DNA of 64,000 nt from Doryteuthis pealeii (taxonomy: Eukaryota; Mollusca; Cephalopoda; Myopsida; Loliginidae), in NCBI GenBank assembly GCA_023376005.1, contig CM042145.1:19208431-19272430 (forward strand). The letters run 5' to 3'. Position 1 is the first letter of the stretch, and the number at the start of each line of letters is the position of its first letter. Made by a program: the position numbers and the translations under genes. The notes under the pieces were generated by a model. The model was not told the DNA's origin. It ran no database searches and saw nothing but the letters and a program-made list of their open reading frames with translations. Shown in pieces: positions 41,400 through 52,877 of the stretch.

Positions 41400-41952
41400 A
41401 TGGTTAGTTGGATTTTACAGCATGTCAACCCATTGGTTCATTTTATGCCAAAGACATTTTTTTAAACTCTTTTTCTATTTAACCCATAGAGGGAACCCTA
41501 GCAGGTACTACCACTCTGGGTCAGAGTGGACCAGGGAGCAATGGTGATGAGGGGTGCTCCACATTCCTCAGACCTCCAGAACTGAAACCTCACCATCAGA
41601 TAGAGTTTAATATCATACCCAGGACATGACCCTCAGCCACCGCTTTGTAGCACTCATATGATAAAAAGGGGTTGGGGCTTACCATAAGGGCAATAGGGTT
41701 GGGACCATTATATAGGTGATAGGGCTTGATATGACCAGTCCATTTGATCAGAGGGGACCTCTCTGACCACCTAAGTAAGGACCAAAGTGGAGGGTTACAT
41801 GTGATAGACTGCTCAGCCACCAGGATTCCGTCCTTAGGCATCATGAGTCACCACCCACGCCAACAGGTGGTCCCATGAGGGGGGGGGGGTCTTACCCCTC
41901 TGCAGAGGTGCAGTCAGTGTAATCTAAAACCCCAGCCAATAGGGCTGAATTT
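41400..41952 (+). repeat. Repeat H
   Basis: Starts GGTTAGTTGGATTTTACAGC and continues CTCTGGGTCAGAGTGGACCA to CCCTCTGCAGAGGTGCAGTC. Collinear with 36684-37270. A poly-G expansion lies at 41880-41889. Confidence 0.82.
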
Positions 41953-41982
41953 TAGATGGAGTCAAACTTCCAGGCTCCAGAT

Positions 41983-42412
41983 GTATTAGTACTACTGTAT
42001 GGCTGGACCACAGAGACTTTAATGAAACGGCTGAAGAAAAAGTTAGATGGGAATTACACAATATAGAATAATCATGCTAAGTTCCAATTACTGTCAAATT
42101 GGTAAGACAAGGCAACAAGTAGCCGTAACACAATACAGATCTAACCTTGTTGCAATCCTACTGCAGAATGCCAGAGTATTCATGAAGCCTCATAACATCA
42201 TAGAAACCAAGCAGCCAATCAGGACTCAGGAAATGAATCATCCAAATGCATGAATGGACTATTGTTGAGTTCCATAAGTACCAGCTGTTTGAGCACTAGT
42301 TCAGTTGTGCTTAGCCAGTTGCTGTTGTCCAAACCAATAGTATACTAACTGATGACTGACTGACTTCACACACAAGGATGCTGCATGCTTCTCTGAACAA
42401 ATTATGAAGCAG
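41983..42412 (+). pseudogene. LINE-R fragment interrupted by repeat G
   Basis: TTACTGTATGGCTGGACCAC ... GATGGGAATTACACA encodes LYGWTTET ... DGNYT; after the insertion (42064-42358) the frame resumes with AAGGATGCTGCATGC (RMLHA). The target shows ACACA on both sides, consistent with a short duplication. Confidence 0.85.
42064..42358 (+). repeat. Repeat G inserted in LINE-R
   Basis: TAGAATAATCATGCTAAGTT to CCAATAGTATACTAACTGAT and GACTGACTTC. This copy defines the family ends best because the host LINE sequence is known on both sides. Confidence 0.88.
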
Positions 42413-42482
42413 AGATGCTGATAGATACGCGTCCTGCGTCCACAAAAATCTAAATAGACGCGGTAAAATCGCATCCATGTAT
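42413..42482 (+). mobile_element. MITE-C 5' stub
   Basis: CAGAGATGCTGATAGATACG then GTCCTGCGTCC and AAATCGCATCCATG; the remainder is missing. Confidence 0.8.
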
Positions 42483-42611
42483 ATTTGAAATGTTTAAACT
42501 CAATTCTTAATAACATTTGGTTAAAGAATCAAAAAGAGGCTGGCACAACTTTTCTCTCATTTTATCCTCAGCCTAAAAATAAAACGTTTGTTTGTCCCCT
42601 TCAGAGTATTT

Positions 42612-42700
42612 AAAAAAATAAAAATAAAATAATAAAACAAATAATTTTAAAAATAAATAAAATAATAATAAATAAAATAATAAATAAAATAATAATAAGA
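42612..42700. repeat. (AATAAA/AATAAT)n low-complexity tract
   Basis: A-rich simple repeat directly upstream of LINE-L sequence. Confidence 0.85.
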
Positions 42701-42875
42701 AGAAGAAAATCTGGAAATCAGAGGAAGAATTGAGACCATCCAGAATACTGCACTGCTGCAATCTACCAGAATACTCAGAAGAGTCCTGGAGACCTGAGGA
42801 GACTTGTTGTCACTCACACTCCAGGGAAATACCATTAACTAATGCTGGTGTGAAAAATTAGTAATAAATGAAATT
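42697..42875 (+). pseudogene. LINE-L 3' end
   Basis: The plus strand reads LEIRGRIETIQNTALLQSTR and ILRRVLET, then a stop, GDLLSLTLQGNT. This is the same segment as 32876 and 49756. It ends near TTAGTAATAAATG. Confidence 0.88.
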
Positions 42876-43157
42876 ACATTCACTTTTTAATTATTTGTGC
42901 TACACACAAATCTGCTAAATATATTTTTTTTTTTCATGTGGCTTACAATAAAATGTTAACAGCAAAACCCAAAATTAAAAAAACACATGTAGTGTTAATG
43001 TCTAATGCATTTTAAATCTTATACAACACATGTTGGGGGGGGGAAGAAATTACAATAAAAGAAAATTTTAACAAATTAAAAAAAAATAAATATCAAATTT
43101 CAAAAGTTCATTTTTTAAAATGGGTTGAAAATTTTTTAATTTGTTGTTTAATGTAAA
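42876..43157. other. AT-rich stretch without recognised feature
   Basis: Nothing recognisable. Confidence 0.5.
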
Positions 43158-43159
43158 AG

Positions 43160-43420
43160 TTGGCGGAGTGGCCCATTCTTGGTATCAGCTAGACAGCAAA
43201 GGAATCTATTCCCTTTTAGCTAGCACTAAACCAGGCCAACAGGTGGTCCCATTGCTGAGATGAAACTCCACACTTACCACCAGCTCCCCACTTTACTGCA
43301 CAGATCAGACTGCCTAAGCTGTGCTACTCATGCACCGAGTTGGGCGGGGATCTGATATCAAACCCAGAAACTTGTGATTCAAAGGTAGGTCCCCTAACAA
43401 CCGAGTTAAACCACTTCCCA
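43160..43420 (-). mobile_element. SINE-A, diverged, second subfamily
   Basis: The plus strand starts TTGGCGGAGTGGCCCATTCT and ends at head complement CAACCGAGTTAAACCAC. It includes a 19-bp segment (CCAACAGGTGGTCCCATTG) found in repeat H, in place of the usual ACCAAGGAGATTG block. Confidence 0.85.
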
Positions 43421-43702
43421 GTGAAGAAGAATTGCAATTCCAAATTTTTTTACATGATTTTTATCTTTGTTGAATTATTGTACAATTAAAAATTTAAAAA
43501 AAAACAAAAAAAAAAAAAAGCTTAAATCAAACATTAAAAAAACAAACCCTGCTCAATTCTAAATCCATGAACCTGATAATGATGATATTCCTCCCCCCCC
43601 CCAACTGTACCAAATTTTCTTTGAATGTTTTACCTGTATGATGGGATATTACAAAATTCACTATCTATTCACCTCAGAACTCATTCTATTCAAATAAAGT
43701 CC
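43421..43702. other. AT-rich stretch without recognised feature
   Basis: Poly-A and poly-C short runs; nothing else recognised. Confidence 0.5.
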
Positions 43703-43708
43703 TATTAT

Positions 43709-43977
43709 CAATGATGCTGATAGCTTTTTGATTTAGTGCATCCTGGGACGCACATATTTGCTGTGAATGAGTCCCCTGGAAAATTCATGGGTCCTAACTA
43801 AAACCGTTTAACTCCTACCTTGTAACCTATCCTGTTTCTAAGAAACTATTGAAATGTATTTAGCTTGAAATTGTGAGGGAAGAAAAAGAAAAACACAGGG
43901 ATGCATGGATGCAATTTTACTGTGTCTTTTAGATTTTTGTGCGTAAGGGACGCAGGACGCATACCTATCAGCTTCTG
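43709..43977 (-). mobile_element. MITE-C with perfect 6-bp target duplication
   Basis: Starts CAATGATGCTGATAGC and ends CTATCAGCTTCTG. TATTAT lies on both sides (43703-43708 and 43978-43983). At 269 bp it is a compact form lacking about 45 bp of the interior. Confidence 0.9.
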
Positions 43978-43983
43978 TATTAT

Positions 43984-44509
43984 TATTGTAATCAGAGTCC
44001 TTCTGCTCAATTATAATGAACTAACCATCAGTTTTTGTACTTTGCTTACACTACAGTAGGATCACAGTGGTTCTCCCAGAACCACTGTGAGGGGCTCAAA
44101 GTAGGCAAAGAGTTAACACTTAGAACCAATTGTCTCCCTAATTTAGGCTCCTGGCTTAGAAATAACTGAAAATATAAAATGCTATAATCTATTAACACCC
44201 CAATTGGCTGTAGTGTTGCTAGTCAAATAGCAATGTATAAACGGGGATTTCCCCAGCCAGAATTCAGGCTGCCCAAGTTTATGTAATTATAAGTAGAGGA
44301 ACAAATAACAACCAATCAGGTTCTATGTGACTTTTTAGAAGGAAAATGTTGGGGAATTTTTTTTTTTTTTTAAGTACAATTAAATATAAATTTACATATC
44401 AATAACTTAATGTATTGTAAATGTATAGATTTAAAAAGTGTAACTATTAAAATGATAAAGAGAAAAAAAAAGAACCAAACAGGTTTAAGAGAATTAGTAT
44501 TATTTGTAT
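43984..44509. other. AT-rich stretch without recognised feature
   Basis: Contains a short local inverted repeat (GTGGTTCTCCCAGAACCAC, 44069-44087). No family assigned. Confidence 0.5.
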
Positions 44510-44511
44510 CA

Positions 44512-44818
44512 TTCAGACTATTGTCCTCATCTTCATTATTATCTGTACAATGTTTCAGTCGACATGCCCTCCAGCATTCTTAAGGTATTTCTTGTCAGAC
44601 TCGGGGAACTTTCTTGTCATAATCAGGAGCTATCACGGAACTTTGAACCTAACCCTTTATTCCGTCCACAAGGGTATCCTGTTCTCATTCCACTAACCAT
44701 AGCTGGGGTTACAGGTGTTAAGTTTGTGTTAATTATTATTCTATGTTACTGCTGCTCCTGAGCAGGATTGAACCTGCAGTCTAGAGATAACTGTCACTTA
44801 GGACTGTCTTAACCTTCA
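44512..44818 (-). mobile_element. SINE-E, nearly complete
   Basis: On the minus strand the tRNA-like head is GTTAAGACAGTCCTAAGTGA with box B CAGGTTCAATCCTG. The body follows, then GACAAGAAATACCTTAAGAA and GTCGACTGAAACATTGTAC (hammerhead-like core diverged), then AATGAAGATGAGGACAATAG. It is the only copy here with both ends. Confidence 0.8.
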
Positions 44819-45133
44819 AATTCAGAGAAATAGGTTTAAGAGATTTTAAACAACACTAAAGTAAATAGTAAATATGAAACAAACTCTTCATTAATCTACA
44901 TTGATTATATTAATTAGAAGTTGTCAATTATACAGTCCAATTAGTCATTATATGTTTTACTATTTTGATTCAAAACAACAAAAAAGAATGACTACTGCAT
45001 GACAAACTTTTTTCTACAAACTGCAATCACTTGTATACAAACTTTTTGGACAGTAGTCAACTACAGATGGCATTTTATGACTTGGGTATTTGTTGTTTTA
45101 TTTTTTACTTTTTTAAATTTGTAGGTCAGTGTC

Positions 45134-45136
<3 letters not shown>
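44819..45136. other. AT-rich stretch without recognised feature
   Basis: Nothing recognisable. Confidence 0.5.

Positions 45137-45174
<38 letters not shown>
45136..45174. repeat. (AC)n microsatellite
   Basis: Nearly perfect AC tract. Confidence 0.97.
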
Positions 45175-45175
<1 letters not shown>

Positions 45176-45506
45176 TCTCTACAATGAACTATCCAGATTC
45201 TGGCCTGCTTTTTCATAGTTCTCACTAACCAAAGAAAGAGAAATTGTTTTTATTGCTCATTTGCCTTGGAAAAGGAAAACTTCAATTTTACAGTTATTAA
45301 TGATGTTAGTAAAATCTATAAGTTTATGATAATCGTCTGAAATAAATAAGAGTTAATTAAAAGAAAAACACTTTATATTCATGCTAAAAAAAAAATATAT
45401 AAAAATAAAACAATATTTCTGTACCAATATTGTTAAATACCTCAACACTTGAGCCAGTTTGTCTCCTTAATTCTGATCATTTAACTGACTTTACAACCAT
45501 AGAACA
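45175..45506. other. AT-rich stretch without recognised feature
   Basis: Nothing recognisable. Confidence 0.5.
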
Positions 45507-45798
45507 ATGAGGGGTGTGGTGTACTGGTTAGAGTTGTAGGAAATGGACTCGTCGACCCAAATTCAAATCCTGGACAAATCCACAGTTCACAGAGTGCTAA
45601 TACTCTTGGGAAAGGTATGAATCCAACTATTCTCCCTCCAGCTATGGGTAAATAGTAGGGTAGACTGGGCTCTTTAACCTTGGTTAGGCAACCAGTCTAG
45701 GAGAAGGAAAACTCTGAATTCAAACCTCTTAAAATATCCGCTTGGTGTGGTCACTACTAGAATAGGCTCAGTCCTACTTAGTGATCTATTTCATTTTT
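45507..45798 (+). mobile_element. SINE-B, full length, tail type ii
   Basis: Head GGGTGTGGTGTACTGGTTAG with box B AAATTCAAATCC; body to CTCTGAATTCAAACCTCTTA. The tail is GGTCACTACTAGAATAGGCT and AGTGATCTATTTCA, ending in a T-rich tract. Confidence 0.92.
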
Positions 45799-46477
45799 TT
45801 TTTTAAATTTAGATGCACACTAAATGGATTATATTGATTGTCTAATAACTAAATATTTTGTTGTCAGTAAACTAAAATATCAAGAAGACTAGCATCTTTA
45901 ATGCTTGAGGCATTTTCTAATCTTTTGCATACAGGTAGCATTTAACAATAAAGCAAGTTAGTCTTTAAAATTGGTAAAACTATTCGATTTCTATCATTAA
46001 AAAAATATATATATTATTCAGAAGCAAAACTATGTAACCAGTATTTAAATGAAGAGAAAGACTGTAAATTAATTTGGTTATGTGTGGGTGTAAGGAAGTA
46101 TAATTATGGATAATTTTTATGATTATAGGTATTTTTGTTGTTATTTTATTTTCACATCTGTACAACTTCCATAGTTAAGTACAAAAATAGAAATGGGTAA
46201 AAAAACATTGAGTTTTCTGGGAAAATAATTAAAACCAGTGTAAAAGAAAATGAAAGAAAAAAAATGACTCAATTGCTGACATCTAATTTATTCTTAGTAT
46301 TCAACTGTTTTTTTTACAGAAATGTATGACATATTGACATTTAAAGTATTCAAATTAGTCACTACATACAAGGAAATCTGATACAAAAATGCTAATACGA
46401 ATACAAAATATAAGAAAAAGATTAAGAGCCTTACTTAATCTTATTCTTATATTCTGTAAGGCCTTTCATTACATAGG

Positions 46478-46650
46478 TATTCCCAATTTTTCGTCTGCTT
46501 TTCATTTTAAAAATGAATTAAAATTAATTAAATCGATTATTTAAGGTCAAATTTTTGTCTAATTCGAAAAGTAGTAACATAATGAGCATCAGTAAAAAAA
46601 AAAATCTTACACATGTAATTCATTTTTAATACATTTAAAACGACTTTTTT
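46478..46650 (+). repeat. Repeat J
   Basis: AGGTATTCCCAATTTTTCGT, AATTAATTAAATCGATTATT and AAGTAGTAACATAATGAGCA match 49297-49475. AT-rich, no coding capacity. Confidence 0.75.
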
Positions 46651-46735
46651 CGGTAAATTTTGCTCCAATATGGTCGTAAACGCTGTCTAAAGATGACTTA
46701 AAATCCGTATTTATAAAATAAATTCAACCCACCCG

Positions 46736-47000
46736 ATTGAAAAAAAAATTACCAAAAATCAGGGAATTATCTGATTTTAATGAAATTTTCAGTGTTGATT
46801 TATCAATGAATGAATTATATAATGCATCAGTTATTTTATTTCAAATCTTTATGATTTAATTAGGTATTTCTGCTATGATAAAATAATAAAATTCATTTAA
46901 AATATGAATATCATGAATCTAAAAATATGACATTCTAAACTTAACAGTTTAGAATGTCATATTTTTAGATTCTAAAAACATTTATTTAATAACTACTTTA
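46736..47000 (+). repeat. Repeat I with 26-bp hairpin
   Basis: CAGGGAATTATCTGATTTTA, GAAATTTTCAGTGTTGATTT and ATAATGCATCAGTTATTTT are shared with 48428 and both arms of the palindrome at 60246. The inner hairpin at about 46917-46972 has arms ATCTAAAAATATGACATTCT and its complement. Confidence 0.8.
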
Positions 47001-47212
47001 CTTTATTATCGAATTCTAATAATTTTTTGTCGAAAATTATTGAAAATTTATCGTTCCCCCCCCCCCACCCTTATTCAAAGTTTTAAGGATTTTCAACCAA
47101 ATTAACCTAAATATTTCATTTTTGGCATTTGCTTTTGAAAGTTTCTTATATTTTTAATAGGTTCATAAAAACTTCGGCTATTTACGAGTTATCCTTTGAT
47201 TAAAATTTTATT

Positions 47213-47226
47213 TATTTATTTATTTA
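47213..47226. repeat. (TTTA)n tract
   Basis: Short tetranucleotide repeat. Confidence 0.7.
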
Positions 47227-47504
47227 CAAATTGCCTTCAGAGAACAAATTAAATTTATCTATTTTCGTCGCGTCCACCTTTGAAGAATTTGAATTTAATT
47301 TGATAGGCAAGGTAACAATTTTTTTTACCCCTGCAGGGGATCTTCAAATCTATCATATTCTAAACATTCAGCTAATTAAGTCCACGTTTCAAGAAGATCA
47401 ATAAACTGTTTTAGCTTGTCTAATGTTTACAGTTACACGAACAAAAAGGAACATTAAAAAAATTTAAAAAACACTGATTAAGTGTTTTTGTCTGATTATA
47501 TAAA

Positions 47505-47540
47505 TGTGTGTGTGTGTGCGTGTGCGTGTGCGCGCGCGCA
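47505..47540. repeat. (TG)n(CG)n microsatellite
   Basis: GTGTGTGTGTGCGTGTGCGT followed by CGCGCGCGC; alternating purine-pyrimidine, able to form Z-DNA. Confidence 0.9.
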
Positions 47541-48365
47541 TAAAAATGGTTATTGTTTCATCACCAGACAACCTAATTCTTTCTTTGAATTAATCATTTT
47601 ATATTTTTCAAAATATTTGTAGAGATTTTATCCAGTCTGCCTGGAAAATAGAAGGAAAGAAAATGGAAAAAATTATGCTGAAGAAAAAATTAAGACATTT
47701 TAAGGACAATATTCTCTATTTATTCTTTGACTGACCTAAAATAAAACCAGAATGGGGCCAAAACCACTTTATATTTCACTTCAGTAAATTGAATTTACTA
47801 ATCTAGCAGATTTCATAAATCAAGCAATAGAAATTTCAATCGCAAATTCGAGTTTGTTATTTTTTAATCAATCAAAAATAAAAACGACACAAATGTACCT
47901 GTCAGGCGGTTTAATTAAAAAGAAGAAACAATATTACGTTTGAAATGAGAAAAGAAGAGGAAAGATTGATATATTGTATCAAGATGAGAAGAAAGTAAAA
48001 GAAAGAAGAAAAAAAACAATAAAAATGAAATTGTAGTAATCAAAGTGCTGAAATGTCCCATATTGATAAAAGCGGTTTTTATAAGCCAATAATAGTCAGG
48101 AACATTTTAAACAGCAGATATATGTTATCCCCGTGGCTTAGTCATTTTTTATGTTTGGATTTTTCTTAAAGTTTAATAGAAAAATAGACATCACATTAAT
48201 TTTTTTGTAAAGATGAGAATACAAATACATGCTTCGATTATTATAAATCCTCAGATCATCGTCAGGTATCAGGTGATTAAACAAACATGAAACATCTCTC
48301 TCTCACACACACACAGGTCTAATTATTTTTATTTCTTGGTTTATGAATCAAAAGAAATTGGATAT

Positions 48366-48580
48366 ATACTAGGTATACCCAATTTGTCGAAAATTCCGTG
48401 TTTTTATAAAACAAATGTAACCCTAGTTTGAAAAAAAAAATCAGGGAATTATCCGATTTTAATGAAATTTTCAGTGTTGATTTATCAATGAATGAATTTT
48501 ATAATGCATCAGTTATTTTTAATCGAATCTTTGTGCTGTGTATATATTATATAAACAGCACAAATATTCGATTAAAAATA
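48366..48580 (+). repeat. Repeat J/I hybrid
   Basis: Begins like repeat J (TAGGTATACCCAATTTGTCG) and continues with the repeat I core (CAGGGAATTATCCGATTTTA). It ends in a hairpin TTTGTGCTGTGTATATATTA / ACAGCACAAA. This joins I and J as parts of one element. Confidence 0.75.
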
Positions 48581-49082
48581 TTTAAAAAATAAATGTTTGC
48601 TTTAAAGAACAGATGGTCAGGTCATTGCAATAAAAACTTTAGCATTGTTCACATAATTGCACAACTTTAATTCCAACATGAATGAACACTGAATAATTAA
48701 TTACCAAAAAAAAAAAAAACGAACTTTTGTTTATCCTGTTTTGTGTTCAAAGCACTTGAAACAAAACTACACAAGTGTTGAAAAATAAGCAACAAACAAA
48801 CAAGTGTATATCATTGTGTAGTAGAGAAGGCAATTTCTTACGGTGAAGAGAGCACAATAACGACGACTACTTCACAGGTGGTTAATTAATTAAAAGTGAA
48901 GGACATCACTTTCAAATCAAGAAAGGAAATGAGCAAAATTCTAAAGGGACATTTCCTTTTTCTGCCAGAAGAACAATATCAACATTAAAAAAAGAAATAA
49001 AATATCCGGTTGTAGGAGGAGGAGGATTCTTTTTTCGTTATATTGGTGACCGTAAAAAAACATATGCACTTCCACTTGCCAA

Positions 49083-49115
49083 ACCCATTTTTTTTTTTTT
49101 TTTTTTTTTTTTTTA
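49083..49115. repeat. Poly-T tract
   Basis: T run of about 30 nt. Confidence 0.95.
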
Positions 49116-49296
49116 TAGAAGTTGTTTTTTGGACTTAGGACAATTGAACAAATATTCATTGAAATCATAATTAAAGAACACCATTGTAAATTCAGTCAAT
49201 TTTTCATTCATATTTTAAATAATTTATTTTTAAAAAAATGTACTTATTTCTAAAAAAGACTTTCTTCAACTCAAAATAAATCTACAAAAGATCTAA

Positions 49297-49478
49297 ACTA
49301 GGAATACCCAAAAATCGTCTGCTAATGTTTTTTAAAAACGAATCAAAATCAATTAAATCGATTAGTTAAGGTCAAACTTTTGTCTAAATCGATAAGTAGT
49401 AACATAATGACCATCATTAAAAAAAAAAGAAAAATATTATTACATATGCAATTTATTTTTAATACATTTTTATTTTTA
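49297..49478 (+). repeat. Repeat J
   Basis: AGGAATACCCAAAAATCGTC, AATCAATTAAATCGATTAGT and AAGTAGTAACATAATGACCA, collinear with 46478-46650. Confidence 0.75.
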
Positions 49479-49699
49479 ACATTAAAATTCGTTCAAATTT
49501 CGGCGAAAAGTTGCGTCGAATTTATTTTGATTTATCATGTTCAATAATTGTTTTAAAATATTTTTAAAATACTTATAAACATTTCTAAACTGATAGATAA
49601 CGTTTTGTATTGTTGTTTTCTTTCTTTCTTTTTTTTCTTCTTTTTTTTCCACACTGCTGTTATTAAAAATAAACAATCACTTCATTTTTCAGTCATTTT

Positions 49700-49940
49700 G
49701 ATTGTATGTGAACTACCTGAAGAAAAGCGGAGAAAATCGAAATAATAATAATAACTCTTGGAATGGTCCCCAAAAGTCTGGAAAAGAGACTGGAGGAACT
49801 AGAGATCAAAGGAAGAATCATGATCATTAGATCACAGCACTGTTGAAATCGGCTAGAATACTTAGAAGAGTCCTATAGGTCTGCTGTCTCAGACTTCAGT
49901 TAAAACTGGTGTAAAAAACGCGAATTAATAATAATAAATA
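49700..49940 (+). pseudogene. LINE-L 3' end preceded by a hammerhead-like core
   Basis: The plus strand reads GMVPKSLEKRLEELEIKGRI and RLEYLEESYRS, then ends in (AATAAT)n, the LINE-L tail. Just upstream, CTGAAGA (49717-49723) is followed by a poorly paired spacer and GAAAT (49739-49743). The only retrotransposon trace inside the island. Confidence 0.8.
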
Positions 49941-50699
49941 ATAATAATAAAAACAGTTGAATTAAAGAATGAGTAGTCGTAGGTAGAAATTATTAATAAA
50001 AAAATTTTTTTTAAGAAAATCCCTAAAGTGGACCATCAATCTTCGGACAAAACATATGGCCTATCTTAAAAATTGTTCTAAAATGTCCTGAAAAGAGAAC
50101 ATTTACTTTTTCGCTTATTAAGCGAAAATTTTCCTTTTTCTGTCGTTCATACATAAAACAAATATCAATTAAACCACTTGCTCTGCGATATATAAAAAAA
50201 AGAAGATAAAATGTATGCAAACCACGAGCCTATTTGTTTAAATGAGAAAAAAGAAAAAAAGATACCCAAAGCCTTAAATGATCAACCACCCTTTATCATC
50301 CCAGAAAGAAAAAAAAGCGATCATTGTTTTCATTTTCCATTGACAAAATGAATTTTATTATCAATTTCCCCTTAAAACTCAAATGGGATTGGGAGATCTA
50401 AACAACTAAATCCATTTATTTATTTTACATAACAATAACATTCTAATGTGAATTCACAAACAACAATATGCGATGATAAGTGGAGTGATGAATCGTGGAG
50501 AGTTAGTACTTAAATTCAAGGACATTCAAATTCATTCCTAAAACCAGGAAGGGGATAAGCACTGGCACATTGGTGGGATTCTCCACTAGGAAAACCATTG
50601 CTTGGGGGACAGACTGATTATTATAATATTGCAAAGCTCTGGAATTAGTGCCTATTTTTCATGGCTAACTTTCTTTAAACAATTTGTATGCAATTTCAT

Positions 50700-50770
50700 A
50701 AAAGAAAGAGACTTTTTTTTAATTATTTATTCATTTTTTTTCTTTCTTTTTTTTTATTTTTTTTAGATAT
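50700..50770. repeat. T-rich low-complexity tract
   Basis: Runs of T separated by single C/A. Confidence 0.8.
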
Positions 50771-52161
50771 TCATTTTTGGTGGGGTGGGGTAACAACTAG
50801 ACTTTTTCCCTCCCAACTGACGATCCCATGATGTTTTTGTTTTTTTTGGGGGGTTGGGTTTTTTTTTTCGATCATCCGCTACTTTTACTTTTAACAATAT
50901 AAAAGTAATAGAAATCCTTATAATAAAACATTAGAAATACTTTTTTTTTTTTTAATTAGAATAAAAGCTAACTCGAGCAACATAAGGGTTACACCAAAAT
51001 TAGTATTGTTTTGTTTCTTTTTATACACTTTAGAATTAAAATAAAATCTTATTTACAAGAAATCGCGAATTTGAAACAGCTTGATAACTTAAGAATTAAT
51101 CAATAATATTATTTTTTCATTTTATGAATAAAGTCATATTTTTTCGAGAAAAAGTAAAGATCAAACTTTTTAATAAATATTAAAAACTGTCGATTATTTG
51201 CCAAAGCAAAGTTATTTCACATATGAAACTTCAAACTGTAAGAATTAATAAACAAAATAATTGAAAAGCCTTGAAGGGTGTACAATAGTACATAACAAAA
51301 TGCACACAATCAGGCAGGTCCCCTTTTTTTGCTTTTTTTTTTTTGTTTTTTTTTTGTTTGTTTTTTTCGAGGTAGGGGTTGATATTTGTCAAATTGTCAT
51401 AATCATATTTTTTTGCTTTTCCATGAAATCAAAAATAACAGTATTAAATTGAAAAATATTAAGAAAAAAGTTATTTATTTATGGTCTGGCTGAAGGTAAC
51501 TTTAATAAGAGAAAAAAAAATTCAAGTTCAAATAGGTCCTGAAAATTACTAATTTTTTTCAAATCACGAGCTTAAAACAAAAAACAAAAAAAATATCAAA
51601 GTTAGATAAACAAATAAATAAATAAAGCGGACCCCAAAATTAGGATTAGGCTACTACTTTATATTAAAATTAAAATTGATATTATGTTATTTGTTAATCA
51701 CTCTAGTTAATTTTAAGTTCAAATAAATTGTATTTCTTTAGTTTTTGTTTTAAATATCAATGAATACGGAACAGTAAATAGTAAAACAATAGTTAAAGTC
51801 AGGGAAATAACATTCTAAAAGAAAACCCTCAAAATATTGTAAATAAAAAAAAAAAAATTTCAAAAGAAAAAAAAAACCTGTATATGCAAAAATATTGTTG
51901 TATCTAACTTTACGTTTATTCAAGTTTAAAAATTAATTTTTGTAGATTTTTGTTTTTAATCGTAAACATTAGGACTGTCAACATTAAAAAAAAATCCAAC
52001 TAAAAAGCTATTTTATTTGGCGCTCACTCATTTAAGAAATCCGGTAATAAATTGAAAGCTCAAATAATACACATAAATTGCTTTTAAATAATTTTTAAAA
52101 ATCAAATTGACAAACAAAAGTCGTATTTGGGCCCTGGCTCACAAACAAAACAACGTATACG

Positions 52162-52186
52162 TATATATATATATATATATATATAT
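52162..52186. repeat. (TA)n microsatellite
   Basis: Short TA tract. Confidence 0.9.
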
Positions 52187-52582
52187 TCACAACTTCCAAG
52201 GTAACACACAGACGACACTATAATAAACTAAAAAAAACTACTTGCAAACTGAATATATAGATATATTTATACAGAGAGAAATAAACACTTTTATAACTCT
52301 TAAAAATTACCCAATCTAATAGTATTTTAAAACTGTTTTAAAAGAATAGGAAATTTATTTACATTTATTTACACTTCTTTTTTTCTTTTTTTAATAATAT
52401 AATCTAACAATAAAGGGGGTGGTCACCATGGCACACACACATTGACAACTTGTAGTTGTGTCATTATTTTTACAAGAGCTTCTTTATTATTATTTTTTAA
52501 TAACCAACCCATTACCCCAAATCATATAGAAATCAATCATACACATGAATTATCAAGTAGACAAATAATATTTTCAACTCAC

Positions 52583-52745
52583 CTCAATCTGGAACCCATT
52601 TCGGTATATTATCCGGGTAATAAGTTGCCATGCAGACGGTGGGTGAACCAGCTTTAACGACCCATCCCTTAACAATCTGGTTCTGTGCCCACCATCTTGC
52701 AATGAGTCACGACTTGACGAGATGACATGAGACTCGAACGGTTTA
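52583..52745 (-). other. Possible minus-strand first exon with splice donor
   Basis: A GC-richer ~160-bp segment in an AT-rich island. On the minus strand it ends CCAGATTGAG followed by GTGAGTTG, a strong splice-donor match at 52583/52582. A frame reads WAQNQIVKGWVVKAGSPTVC and MATYYPDNIPKWVPD before a stop. The first ATG frame (MSSRQVVTHCKMVGTEPDC) also stops, so it could be a 5' untranslated exon. No family recognised. The call rests on composition, the donor and the nearby CRE. Confidence 0.3.
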
Positions 52746-52869
52746 GGTTAATTTTTTCGTATTATTTTTCAAAAACAAAAGTAGTTATTAGAGTCTTATT
52801 TAAATATAAAACGATTTCTTAGAGCTATAATAAAAAATTCAAGCAACATAATATTACTACTACACTGAA

Positions 52870-52877
52870 TGACGTCA
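52870..52877. promoter_or_regulatory. Perfect CRE octamer TGACGTCA
   Basis: The palindromic CREB/ATF site lies about 125 bp upstream of the possible minus-strand exon, a usual promoter position. A CATGTTG and a second ATGTGACC-type half site follow. A single octamer can occur by chance, and there is no TATA box at a diagnostic position. Confidence 0.45.

Noticed and set aside
36969..41844. Conserved protein in repeat H (minus-strand frames at 36969-37184 and 41596-41844)
   Set aside because: Similarity follows from shared repeat DNA; the third copy has stops in the same frame and no known domain is visible.
47335..47345. rho-independent-type hairpins and bacterial-style signals
   Set aside because: Not meaningful in this eukaryotic, transposon-rich context.
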